Shown here: positions 1 to 6,268 of the stretch, in pieces
Layout of the letters: the number at the start of each line of letters is the position of its first letter
Position numbering within the stretch: the stretch's first letter is position 1
From: an uncultured Bacilli bacterium
Lineage (GTDB): Bacteria; Bacillota_I; Bacilli_A; RF39; UBA660
Reading direction: 5' to 3'
Assembly: GCA_947585065.1 (NCBI GenBank)
Contig: CANPWX010000057.1
Location: 1 to 7,107 of the forward strand
Length of the DNA stretch: 7,107 nucleotides
The notes under the pieces: generated by a model
Databases searched by the model: none
The model's input: only the letters and a program-made list of their open reading frames with translations
What the model was told of the DNA's origin: nothing
Position numbers and translations under genes: made by a program

Positions 1-93
1 ACAAATTATTATTATTCGTTGTTTTCACTCTTTGTTGGAGGAATTATAGTTCATGATAAAAAAAGAAATTGGAATTTTACTTATTCTAAGTAG
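1..93 (+). CDS. 3' end of an upstream gene, frame uncertain; possible C-terminal anchor of a sorted surface protein
   Basis: All three + frames are open at the window edge, so the upstream gene's frame cannot be fixed. Frame 1, drawn here, ends at 93. It reads a Tyr-rich hydrophobic stretch (YYYSLFSLFVGGIIV) followed by HDKKRN, which looks like the membrane segment and basic tail of an LPXTG-type sorting signal; the LPXTG motif itself would lie outside the window. This frame would overlap the sortase gene by 41 bases. Frame 3 instead ends KLLLFVVFTLCWRNYSS with TGA at 54-56, giving an ATGA overlap with the sortase start that is typical of translational coupling. Frame 2 ends at 49. Frame 1 is slightly preferred for its tail chemistry and fewer G/C third positions. 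A sortase substrate directly upstream of its sortase would be a normal arrangement, but this is inference. Confidence 0.35.
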   Translation, partial: TNYYYSLFSLFVGGIIVHDKKRNWNFTYSK

Positions 94-607
94 CCTTTTA
101 TTTTTTAGTTTAAATTTTTATGAAGAGAAAAAAATTCAAGTTCAAAATGAAAGATTAGTTCAAGATTTTTTTCAGGAAGAAAAGCAAACTTCAATAGAAG
201 AAAGTTATTATGGAGTTTTAGAGATTCCTAAAATATCTTTAAAAAGAGGATTTTATTCTTATTATTCTTCATTAAATAATGTGGATAAGAATATTGAATT
301 AATATCTAATGATTGTATTCCGGGTAATAAATGTTCTTTTATTCTTGCTAGTCATTCTGGAAATAGTTCCATTTCTTTTTTCAAAAATCTTGATCAACTA
401 GTATTAGATGATGAAGCAATTATTTATTACTCCAATACATCTTATGTTTATATATTAAAAGATATACAACATGTTGTAAAAAATGGTACTATCTCTTTAT
501 TAGAACCTGATACTAGTGAGTTAGTTTTAACTACTTGTAATCGTAAAAATGATAATATTCAAGACATTTATTTATTTGTTCAAAAAGGCTTTTCAGAAAA
601 TATTTAA
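53..607 (+). CDS. Small membrane-anchored sortase (class B/D-like)
   Basis: Sortases are extracytoplasmic cysteine transpeptidases that cleave a sorting motif near the C-terminus of surface proteins and attach them to the peptidoglycan precursor or to pilin. The 184-residue protein has one N-terminal membrane segment (residues 7-21), a linker, then the sortase fold: YYGVLEIPKISL (52-63), the catalytic-His motif LASHSG with His101, and the TLxTC-like strand LVLTTC with nucleophile Cys162. The usual catalytic Arg, about 8-13 residues after the Cys at the start of the last strand, is not visible. Gln170-Asp171 occupy that place and the nearest Arg is Arg164. The ATG at 53 follows GGAGG at 37-41 (11-base gap). 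The gene probably belongs with the upstream gene. It converges on the minus-strand block and has its own terminators. Sortase identity is confident; the class is not. Confidence 0.9.
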   Translation: MIKKEIGILLILSSLLFFSLNFYEEKKIQVQNERLVQDFFQEEKQTSIEESYYGVLEIPKISLKRGFYSYYSSLNNVDKNIELISNDCIPGNKCSFILASHSGNSSISFFKNLDQLVLDDEAIIYYSNTSYVYILKDIQHVVKNGTISLLEPDTSELVLTTCNRKNDNIQDIYLFVQKGFSENI

Positions 608-625
608 TTTTTTGATAGCCTTTTT
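582..625 (+). terminator. Rho-independent terminator of the sortase gene, overlapping its stop codon
   Basis: The arm AAAAAGGCT (582-590) pairs with AGCCTTTTT (617-625). An inner arm TCAGAAAAT (593-601) pairs with ATTTTTTGA (607-615) through one G-U pair that exists only on the + strand RNA. The sortase stop codon (605-607) sits at the loop (602-606) and the first base of the inner right arm. The run of T at 621-625 ends the stem. Confidence 0.65.
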
Positions 626-634
626 ATATCATAT

Positions 635-668
635 AAAATGCTGTCAAAACTATTTTTGACAGCATTTT
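635..668. terminator. Bidirectional hairpin terminator between convergent genes
   Basis: A perfect 15-bp stem has arms AAAATGCTGTCAAAA (635-649) and TTTTGACAGCATTTT (654-668) around a 4-base loop (CTAT). The A and T runs lie at the arm ends, so it can act from either side. It is 28 bases past the sortase stop on the + strand and 20 bases past the stop of the minus-strand gene ending at 689. Confidence 0.85.
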
Positions 669-688
669 AAAAAAACGTCATCTACATA

Positions 689-1411
689 TTAAGATAAATC
701 TACACTTACTCCTGGAGCATCATCATATATTCCTGTGGCATTTCCTATAAAATTGAAAACATTTCCGTACCCACCTGGACCAATAGAATAATTTTTAGAA
801 ATTGCTTCAGTTATATTTTTCTTAGCATGTTGATAACTACCATAAATGGTTCCACTATTCGTTGTAAGAAATGTTGTAGCTGTTTTGATATTATCAACAT
901 TTGGCACAAGTACTGATATTCCAAACCCATTATTAAATCTTTGAAAATTAGTGTATGTTTTCCCATAATTGTTACCTGTTACAACTGTATTGATTATTCT
1001 TGTAATAGTTGCATTATCTACTCTGGCACCCATCACATCATAACTTTTTACTGTTGGTGTTCCCATCCAAGCCATAACAAGTGTAATCATACATTCACTT
1101 GAACAACTACTATTAATAGATAAGGTTCTTAGGTGACTTGTAACAGTGTTTCCAATTGTTAATGGAACCATTATTTCGCTTTTTTTAATTTCATGATTAA
1201 ATATATCCATTTCTTTCATTAAATTATAATCTGACTTTGCTAAGTATTGTTGATAACCCTCCCAGTACAATTCTGATATATATTGATATTCTTGTTGAGT
1301 TAAGTATACTCCATTATCGTTATAATAATAACTTTTGGCATTAACTTTTGGTGATATCACTCCAAATACTAAAACAACTACAATTATTAAAAATAAGGTT
1401 TTCTTTTTCAT
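689..1411 (-). CDS. Secreted protein of unrecognised family (240 aa)
   Basis: I do not recognise a named family. The product has a clear Sec signal peptide: KKK, then a hydrophobic core (residues 5-19), with probable cleavage after VNA at residue 25. The mature part of about 215 residues starts with a Tyr-rich helix-like segment (NGVYLTQQEYQYISELYW, 33-50). A predicted beta-rich body follows, with a close cysteine pair (Cys103, Cys107) and the distinctive stretches VKSYDVMGARV (121-131), NGFGISVLVPN (161-171) and GSYQHA (191-196). These look like conserved landmarks of an uncharacterised secreted family, but that is an impression. There is no sorting signal or C-terminal anchor, so it is probably released. 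ATG at 1411 is chosen because AGAAAGG lies 9 bases upstream; an upstream TTG at 1441 has no such site. It lies downstream of the regulator gene, behind a strong hairpin, so it is probably transcribed separately. Role unknown: effector, immunity or signal protein are all open. Confidence 0.8.
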   Translation of the reverse strand: MKKKTLFLIIVVVLVFGVISPKVNAKSYYYNDNGVYLTQQEYQYISELYWEGYQQYLAKSDYNLMKEMDIFNHEIKKSEIMVPLTIGNTVTSHLRTLSINSSCSSECMITLVMAWMGTPTVKSYDVMGARVDNATITRIINTVVTGNNYGKTYTNFQRFNNGFGISVLVPNVDNIKTATTFLTTNSGTIYGSYQHAKKNITEAISKNYSIGPGGYGNVFNFIGNATGIYDDAPGVSVDLS

Positions 1412-1420
1412 TTTCTTTTT

Positions 1421-1427
1421 CCTTTCT
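1421..1427 (-). promoter_or_regulatory. Shine-Dalgarno site fixing the start of the 240-aa secreted protein
   Basis: AGAAAGG on the minus strand is 9 bases before ATG 1411. It falls inside the longer TTG-initiated reading, so the shorter start is correct and the signal peptide begins directly with MKKK. Confidence 0.7.
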
Positions 1428-1503
1428 ATAAACCTACTCAAATTTTTTTTATACTACATCTAAATCACCAACTACCTCTCTAAGAAAAATAATACAATAT
1501 ACT

Positions 1504-1546
1504 TTAAATAAATAGAATTGCCAAATTGGCAATTCTATTTATTTAA
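1504..1546 (-). terminator. 43-bp near-perfect palindrome; terminator of the regulator gene
   Basis: Arms 1504-1524 and 1526-1546 are exactly complementary over 21 bp around a single central base (1525). In RNA the loop would open to a few bases around the AAATT centre. The core of each arm is GAATTGCC / GGCAATTC, flanked by A/T-rich ends that supply the U-rich tail. It includes the stop codon of the HTH regulator (1539-1541) and separates that gene from the secreted-protein gene at 689-1411. Its symmetry would let it work on both strands. Confidence 0.75.
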
Positions 1547-2582
1547 GATATTGATTTAAGTATTTTTGCTGAAATTGATTAATTATATTTTGTGTATCAA
1601 CACATTTATCAGATAAACAAACAATATCTTTATTTTCTATTTTCCAAATATATTCTTGATTCGTTCTGAAATCGAAATAGTTTAAAATGTGATTCTGAAT
1701 ATCATAATTGTATAATATATCTTTTTCCATAACTGACAGTATTCCTACACTATAACTTATATGTGCATCAGAAGTATCCAATGAGCAGTTTTCCTGTTCA
1801 TCGCATACAAAAGCTTTTTGAATTTTTATTTCATCAATATCATCTTCTGGAGAATATACACCAATATTTTTATCCTCAAAATTGATAAAATCATTATTAA
1901 CAAAATCTTTAACAAAATTTAATTTTATTTCTTCATTATTTATCTCTAATATAATACTTTGCTTATTATGTATAAAATCTTTATATGATATTAAAGCATT
2001 ATAACCATAGTTATCAGAAATAATATTTTGATAATTGCCTTGATATATCAGTTTTCTTTCATCATTAAATATTCTGTATATGGATATTTTTTGAGGAATA
2101 GGATTTATATCTCCGATTTGAAAATATATTTTGTTTTTAGATAAAATTAATAAACCATTTTCTACTTTATATGTGGCAGAACTACCAAAAAATTTATAAA
2201 CATAAATACTGTTATAATTTTCCAAAAAATAAATACTGGCCAATAATATAAACGTAATAATTAAAATTAGACTTAATATTAATAAAATAATTTTTAATTT
2301 ATTCATTTTTTTTATTATACTTTTTAAATATTTATATAAAGACATCCGAATTTGAGTTTTATTTTCTTTTGTTATTCTTTCACCAATTAGAAGTTCGTTA
2401 AGAGAAATATCAAATATTTCAGATAATTTATATAAGTCATCTAATCGTGGATATCTTTTTCCTTTTTCCCAACGATTAATAGTTGAAGTATCAACAAATA
2501 ATTTAGATGCTAGTTGTTCCTGACTCCATTTTTTTTCTTTTCTAAGTTTTTTAATAAATTCGCTAATTTTAACATAATCCAC
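1539..2582 (-). CDS. Membrane-spanning XRE-type HTH transcriptional regulator
   Basis: A one-component regulator fused to a membrane sensor, 347 residues from the GTG start. Residues 7-67 are a Cro/CI-type helix-turn-helix domain (LRKEKKWSQEQLASKL, then DTSTINRWEKGKRYP as recognition helix and turn, then a DISLNELL end). A basic linker follows, a single membrane segment (about 97-119), and an extracytoplasmic domain of about 225 residues with no family I recognise. That domain has two close cysteine pairs (Cys260/Cys266 and Cys322/Cys327) that could form disulfides outside the cell. GTG 2582 gives the usual XRE N-terminus (VDYVKISEFIKKLR) and has AAGAAG 8 bases upstream. ATG 2600 is the main alternative. 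ATG 2651 is unlikely because it lies only about 20 bases after the predicted start of transcription and adds an atypical hydrophobic leader. It has its own promoter (2676-2704). It likely controls the effector/ABC operon, its own gene, or the gene at 689-1411. Confidence 0.88.
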   Translation of the reverse strand: MDYVKISEFIKKLRKEKKWSQEQLASKLFVDTSTINRWEKGKRYPRLDDLYKLSEIFDISLNELLIGERITKENKTQIRMSLYKYLKSIIKKMNKLKIILLILSLILIITFILLASIYFLENYNSIYVYKFFGSSATYKVENGLLILSKNKIYFQIGDINPIPQKISIYRIFNDERKLIYQGNYQNIISDNYGYNALISYKDFIHNKQSIILEINNEEIKLNFVKDFVNNDFINFEDKNIGVYSPEDDIDEIKIQKAFVCDEQENCSLDTSDAHISYSVGILSVMEKDILYNYDIQNHILNYFDFRTNQEYIWKIENKDIVCLSDKCVDTQNIINQFQQKYLNQYLK

Positions 2583-2675
2583 TACTAACACTTCTTTCAT
2601 AAATAAAACTATCACAAAATTTAAAAAATAAAAAGTAAGTCTAACTTGCATATAATATTACTTTATTTTCTTTTT

Positions 2676-2704
2676 ATTATCATGCATATTCTTTTTTATT
2701 TCAA
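2676..2704 (-). promoter_or_regulatory. Promoter of the HTH regulator gene
   Basis: On the minus strand, TTGAAA (2704-2699) and GATAAT (2681-2676) are separated by exactly 17 bases. Each matches the sigma-A consensus at 5 of 6 positions. Transcription would start near 2669, leaving a leader of about 70-90 bases before the regulator start. The site begins within 10 bases of the end of the thioredoxin-like gene, so the regulator can be made independently of the ABC operon. No terminator hairpin was seen between them, so read-through is also possible. Confidence 0.6.
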
Positions 2705-2708
2705 AAAT

Positions 2709-3203
2709 TTAATTTATTTGACTTAAGATCCATTTTTTAATTTCTTCATAAGTTCTATCACTTACTAGAACACTTTTTTCTTTTTGATTTTCAAATATAG
2801 TAATTATTGGCGTTATTTTATATAAAGAATCCGTATATTTATTATCCTTTAGATATATATCTGTAAAATGATTCATAGTATCTAAATATTTTAAATAAAT
2901 TTCATAATTATCTTTCTTTTCATTTAAAATATTTTGATAGCTTAAGAAATAAATAGGAATGTCTAATTCTAGTTGAATTTGATCCATTTTATCTGCTAGA
3001 TTTTTATCAAATGTTCCATATAAATCGCAAATAACAGCAATTGAAAGTTCTTTCTTTTCTATTAATTTTACATACTCCTCTAATGATATTTCTTGCATAT
3101 TTTTAAATGCGAATGGCTCTAAAGTATCATTGTGAATGTTATCGCAAGAGCATTGAAGCAAAATCATAATTATTATTATACCTAAACCAAATATTTTTTT
3201 CAT
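2709..3203 (-). CDS. Membrane-anchored thioredoxin-like protein lacking CXXC
   Basis: A 164-residue protein with an N-terminal hydrophobic export segment (residues 4-16) ending QCSCD. This could be a degenerate lipobox (Cys18 or Cys20) or an uncleaved anchor. The body resembles a thioredoxin fold. ELSIAVICDLYG (52-63) fits the first core strand. ITPIITIF (130-137) fits the cis-Pro strand with Pro132, followed by a turn and strand (ENQKEKSVLV) and a final helix (TYEEIKKWILSQ), as in thioredoxin. The catalytic CXXC is absent; only Cys59 remains in the body. Thioredoxin-like accessory proteins are known in bacteriocin clusters (PedC/bacteriocin transport accessory type), which fits the context, but most of those keep a redox motif. 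The start at 3203 is chosen over 3209 because the AGAGGG site is directly against the latter. It follows the second permease by 16 bases. It could be an accessory, folding or immunity lipoprotein; the fold assignment is inference. Confidence 0.75.
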   Translation of the reverse strand: MKKIFGLGIIIIMILLQCSCDNIHNDTLEPFAFKNMQEISLEEYVKLIEKKELSIAVICDLYGTFDKNLADKMDQIQLELDIPIYFLSYQNILNEKKDNYEIYLKYLDTMNHFTDIYLKDNKYTDSLYKITPIITIFENQKEKSVLVSDRTYEEIKKWILSQIN

Positions 3204-3209
3204 TTTCAT

Positions 3210-3215
3210 CCCTCT
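3210..3215 (-). promoter_or_regulatory. Shine-Dalgarno site deciding the start of the thioredoxin-like gene
   Basis: AGAGGG directly abuts ATG 3209 (no spacer) but is 6 bases from ATG 3203, so translation most likely begins at 3203 (MKKIFG). Confidence 0.65.
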
Positions 3216-3219
3216 TTTT

Positions 3220-4308
3220 TTATTTTTTAATTAATTCTGTTATTGTATATTTTTTAATAACTTTTTTAATATAAATGATATTTAAAAGAAATACTATTCC
3301 TGTTATAATGAATAAACAGAGGCAATTAATTAATTTGAACTGAAAATAAGAGAATAATTTTAAAATATTTACTTTCTTTAAAACTAAAACAATTATAAAA
3401 ACAAGGACATTGCTAATAAGAAAAGCTAGAAAGAAAAATTTATTGAAAAGAATTGTGATATATTTTGTAATTTCCCGATTGGTAAATCCTATCGCTTTCA
3501 TAATTGCAATATTTTCTTTTTCATGTTTACAAAAAGTATGGACAGTAATTAATAAAATAAAAATTATAAATAGGATTATACAAAATAAAAATGCAAATAA
3601 AAGATTTTTAAAATTATAATAAATATTTTGTTCTGTTTTACCAGAATCATCAAATAGATTTGCTTTTATATTTATATTTTGAAAAAATTTTAATAAACTA
3701 TTTACTTGTATTTCATTTTCTAAAATAATATGATATCTTGAATTATCATTATAAATTTTGTTTTCTTGTATTAATTTTTCCATTATTTCTAATGAGGTAT
3801 ATGCTAATCCATTATAATCCGTATTATTATAAATATCTAAAACATAACCCAATGTTTTTTTAGAGTTATAACTAATCTCTATATTTTCTCCTATCAACTT
3901 TTCTAAATTTAATTTCATATTATTGTATAACACTTCTTTTGGAAAAATAAAACAGATGTTCACTTGGCAATCTTTATTTGTTAAATATTTTAAAGGTATT
4001 CCTTGTAATAATATTTTTCCTAAATGATCTGTATCAAATAGCAAACTACCATAATCTTTATAAATGTCAGTTGAAAATCCATGTTCTATCAAAAGTTCTT
4101 TTAATTTATCAATCTCTAACTCTTCAGGCAATGTGAAAATGATATCTCTATTTTTTAATTGATCGGTAATGTTTTGATTAATGTATTTATTAATAGTTGG
4201 AAACAAATTCAATAAAATTAATAAACTTGCAAAACAAACTGTTAACATAATTAAAAGAAAGCTATACAATTTTTTTGAAATTTTAAAACTTTTTAAGACA
4301 ATATTCAT
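3220..4308 (-). CDS. FtsX/MacB-type ABC transporter permease (second of two)
   Basis: A membrane subunit of a type VII (MacB-like) ABC transporter, 362 residues. The topology is typical: one N-terminal membrane segment (about 14-36), an extracytoplasmic domain (about 37-230), then three C-terminal segments (about 234-258, 287-310, 325-347). The cytoplasmic loop after segment two carries KENIAIMKAIGFTNREI (264-280), the form of the FtsX-family coupling motif that contacts the ATPase. The protein ends ITELIKK, like the usual short basic tail. Transporters of this group do not move substrate through the membrane but transmit ATPase motion to the outside. The ATG has AAGGAG 6 bases upstream, overlapping the end of the preceding permease gene (3-base gap), so the two are translationally coupled and probably form a heterodimer. 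It is shorter than its partner and differs from it throughout the external domain. Confidence 0.88.
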   Translation of the reverse strand: MNIVLKSFKISKKLYSFLLIMLTVCFASLLILLNLFPTINKYINQNITDQLKNRDIIFTLPEELEIDKLKELLIEHGFSTDIYKDYGSLLFDTDHLGKILLQGIPLKYLTNKDCQVNICFIFPKEVLYNNMKLNLEKLIGENIEISYNSKKTLGYVLDIYNNTDYNGLAYTSLEIMEKLIQENKIYNDNSRYHIILENEIQVNSLLKFFQNINIKANLFDDSGKTEQNIYYNFKNLLFAFLFCIILFIIFILLITVHTFCKHEKENIAIMKAIGFTNREITKYITILFNKFFFLAFLISNVLVFIIVLVLKKVNILKLFSYFQFKLINCLCLFIITGIVFLLNIIYIKKVIKKYTITELIKK

Positions 4309-4311
4309 GAT

Positions 4312-5520
4312 TCACTCCTTTAGTATTTCCACGATTGGTATTTTACTAATCTTTTTTAACATAATCAAATTGATTATTAGTGGAATGAATATAGAAATTA
4401 AAAATGCCAAGAAACATCCTATCCAATTAATTGATAAATGAAAATTAAAATATAATGCACCTTTCAAAAGTATTCTTTTTATGATTGTTGAAAAAAATAT
4501 ATTGATAAATAATGCTAGGCAAAAACTTACACAACTAATTATTAAAGATTCATAAAGGAAAAACAAAGCATTCATTTTTGCGGTGTATCCTAAAGCAGTA
4601 TTTATAGCTAATTCTTTTTCTTTTTCATCTAATCGTTTTAAATTTAAAATAATGATCATGATAATTGTAATAAAAAACAGAATAATAATAACGACTGTAA
4701 GTATTGAAATAATCTGACTGCCAGTTTCTGAATCAATTCTAGTCACATTTTCAGGAAATAGTCCTTCTTTTTCTAAAAGTATTTGTAAATTATTTAAGTT
4801 CTTTACATCATCTATAACAAAATAAATAGGATAAAATACTTCAATGCCCTCTTGAGTATTACTTTCAAATGCTTCTTTTTGATATTTTTCATTCAATCGC
4901 TGTACCGTTTTAAAACTCGAATAACAGATTTCACCTGTAGAATAGGAATAATCATCATCATATAATCCCACGATTGTAAATTGTTCTTTTTCTTGTTGTC
5001 CAGCTAAAGATAAATCTGTTGTTATTCCTAAATAAGATTCCATGTTTATCCTATCACTTTTATCATTATCTTCACTTGCAAAACTATCAGGGTTAAATCC
5101 TTTAGGACATATTAAAACATTTTCATCTTCATATTTTTTTAAATTTTCTCCTGAAATTAAAGGTAATCCGTCTTCTGGAGCTCCAAATATATAAAAATAA
5201 CCATCATGTTTATCATCGACAAAATTTAATGCTTGTCCAACAATGCTTAATCCTTTTGCGTTAAAAACTTGAACAACATGAGGGAAATTTTCTAGTTTTT
5301 TTAATGCTTCCTCTTCCGTTATATTATTAAAATCATATGTCACCAGAAATAATCTATAATTATAAGATTTATTTGTCAAATCATCCCAAAAATTTAATAA
5401 GGAATCTCTAAATGAAATTCCAAAAATAATCAATGTTAATAAAATAGAGAGTAATATAACATTGATTATATTTTCCTTGCATCTTACAAAGTCACGTAAA
5501 GCTTTTTTTAAATAATTCAT
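4312..5520 (-). CDS. FtsX/MacB-type ABC transporter permease (first of two)
   Basis: A 402-residue MacB/FtsX-fold permease. The first membrane segment is at about 18-37. A long extracytoplasmic domain (about 38-265) is rich in acidic residues (DDDYSYSTGE, DEDNDKSDR-type stretches). Three C-terminal segments follow (about 268-295, 316-345, 366-388). KEKELAINTALGYTAKMNAL (300-319) is the conserved coupling loop, and the C-terminus PIVEILKE matches the family's usual P-x-E-x-L-x ending. It partners the ATPase encoded just before it (3-base gap, with GGTGA inside the end of the ATPase gene as the ribosome site) and the permease encoded just after it. Members act in peptide or protein export, antimicrobial-peptide resistance, or cell-wall signalling. 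The cluster favours export of, or protection from, the secreted protein at 6269-6691. The gene ends in TGA. Confidence 0.9.
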   Translation of the reverse strand: MNYLKKALRDFVRCKENIINVILLSILLTLIIFGISFRDSLLNFWDDLTNKSYNYRLFLVTYDFNNITEEEALKKLENFPHVVQVFNAKGLSIVGQALNFVDDKHDGYFYIFGAPEDGLPLISGENLKKYEDENVLICPKGFNPDSFASEDNDKSDRINMESYLGITTDLSLAGQQEKEQFTIVGLYDDDYSYSTGEICYSSFKTVQRLNEKYQKEAFESNTQEGIEVFYPIYFVIDDVKNLNNLQILLEKEGLFPENVTRIDSETGSQIISILTVVIIILFFITIIMIIILNLKRLDEKEKELAINTALGYTAKMNALFFLYESLIISCVSFCLALFINIFFSTIIKRILLKGALYFNFHLSINWIGCFLAFLISIFIPLIINLIMLKKISKIPIVEILKE

Positions 5521-5523
5521 TTT

Positions 5524-6192
5524 TTATTCACCAAGCTTTCCGTTATTCATATAGAGAATTTTATTAGCATATTGTTTTACTATGTCACTATGTGAAACCA
5601 TTATAACGCATTTTCCATTATTAGCAAGTTGTTTTAATGTTTCTAATACATATTTTTCATTATCTGAATCTAAATTTCCGGTTGGTTCATCAGCTAAAAT
5701 AATACTTGGGTTGTTTACGAGTGCACGAGCAATGGCCACTCTTTGTTGCTCACCACCTGATAATTCTTTAGGATAATGCTCAGAACGTGTTTCAAGCCCT
5801 AATTCTTTCAATAATAAAAGTGATTTAGATTTTCTAATCGTAGAGTTTATACTTTTATCTAAATACATTGGTAACATTACATTTTCATATGCCTTTAATT
5901 TAGGATTTAAATAAAAAGATTGAAAAATAAAACCAATCTCTGTTGCTCTTATATGTGCTTTTTCATTTTCACTCATAGTTGATATAGGAACATTATTAAG
6001 TAATATTTCCCCTTCTGTAATTTGATCTAAAAGACCAATACAGTGAATTAAAGTGGATTTTCCACTACCTGAGTGTCCCATAATTGCATAAAAATTTTTC
6101 CCTTCAAAAATATAGGAGATGTTATTAAGTGCTTGAATTGTCTTATTTTTCATTTTGTAAGTTTTTGATAAATTTTTTATTTGTATTTTCAT
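5524..6192 (-). CDS. ABC transporter ATP-binding protein, MacB/LolD type
   Basis: The cytoplasmic ATPase of the transporter, 222 residues, a normal length for this family. All nucleotide-binding motifs are intact: Walker A GHSGSGKST (39-47), Q-loop Gln91 in IGFIFQ, signature LSGGEQQR (144-151), Walker B IILADEP with Asp168/Glu169, D-loop NLDS (173-176) and H-loop His201. The helical-domain sequence around KAYENVMLPMYL is typical of the LolD/MacB/FtsE group that drives FtsX-type permeases, matching the two downstream genes. ATG 6192 (MKIQIKNLSKTYK) has GGAGG 4 bases upstream and gives the family's normal N-terminus. The in-frame ATG at 6225 would add an 11-residue leader lying inside a hairpin and is rejected. 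The gene is preceded by that hairpin (6224-6257) and a possible weak promoter, so its level is probably set by read-through from the 140-aa protein gene. Confidence 0.95.
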   Translation of the reverse strand: MKIQIKNLSKTYKMKNKTIQALNNISYIFEGKNFYAIMGHSGSGKSTLIHCIGLLDQITEGEILLNNVPISTMSENEKAHIRATEIGFIFQSFYLNPKLKAYENVMLPMYLDKSINSTIRKSKSLLLLKELGLETRSEHYPKELSGGEQQRVAIARALVNNPSIILADEPTGNLDSDNEKYVLETLKQLANNGKCVIMVSHSDIVKQYANKILYMNNGKLGE

Positions 6193-6196
6193 ACTT

Positions 6197-6201
6197 CCTC
6201 C
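6197..6201 (-). promoter_or_regulatory. Shine-Dalgarno site fixing the ATPase start
   Basis: GGAGG on the minus strand lies 4 bases before ATG 6192. It is downstream of the alternative ATG at 6225, which has no comparable site. Confidence 0.7.
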
Positions 6202-6206
6202 GAAAA

Positions 6207-6242
6207 ATATTATAACAAAATTCATAATGAGAGAGCAAGTAA
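6207..6242 (-). promoter_or_regulatory. Possible weak internal promoter before the ATPase gene
   Basis: The minus strand shows TATAAT (near 6212-6207) with TTGCTC 18 bases upstream (near 6236-6231). The -10 is perfect but the -35 matches only 3 of 6. The predicted start would leave almost no leader before the GGAGG site. The -35 also lies in the hairpin arm. AT-rich sequence makes chance matches likely. Confidence 0.2.
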
Positions 6243-6257
6243 TTGTTCTCTCATTAT
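6224..6257 (-). terminator. Hairpin between effector gene and ABC operon; likely partial terminator
   Basis: On the minus strand ATAATGAGAGA (6257-6247) pairs with TCTCTCATTAT (6234-6224) as an 11-bp uninterrupted stem. One C-A mismatch and a further 3 bp close a 4-base loop. The sequence after the stem is U-rich but interrupted (GAATTTTG), so termination is probably incomplete. It starts 12 bases past the stop of the 140-aa gene. Such stem-loops between a bacteriocin gene and its transporter genes commonly lower transporter expression or stabilise the upstream message. Confidence 0.65.
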
Positions 6258-6268
6258 ACTTATAAATA

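Noticed and set aside
1412..1441. TTG start 10 codons upstream for the 240-aa secreted protein
   Set aside because: The good ribosome site (1421-1427) is inside this extension and points to ATG 1411.
2583..2651. Longer N-terminus of the HTH regulator from ATG 2651
   Set aside because: It adds a hydrophobic leader not expected before an XRE domain, has no ribosome site, and starts only about 20 bases after the predicted transcription start.
3410..3619. + strand open frame of 69 codons
   Set aside because: It lies wholly inside the second permease gene on the other strand and has no convincing start site; it is a by-product of AT-rich membrane-protein coding.
4181..4441. + strand open frame of 86 codons
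   Set aside because: It spans the junction of the two permease genes on the opposite strand; no ribosome site or recognisable protein features.
5582..5776. + strand open frame of 64 codons
   Set aside because: It is the reverse reading of the conserved Walker B and signature region of the ATPase gene.
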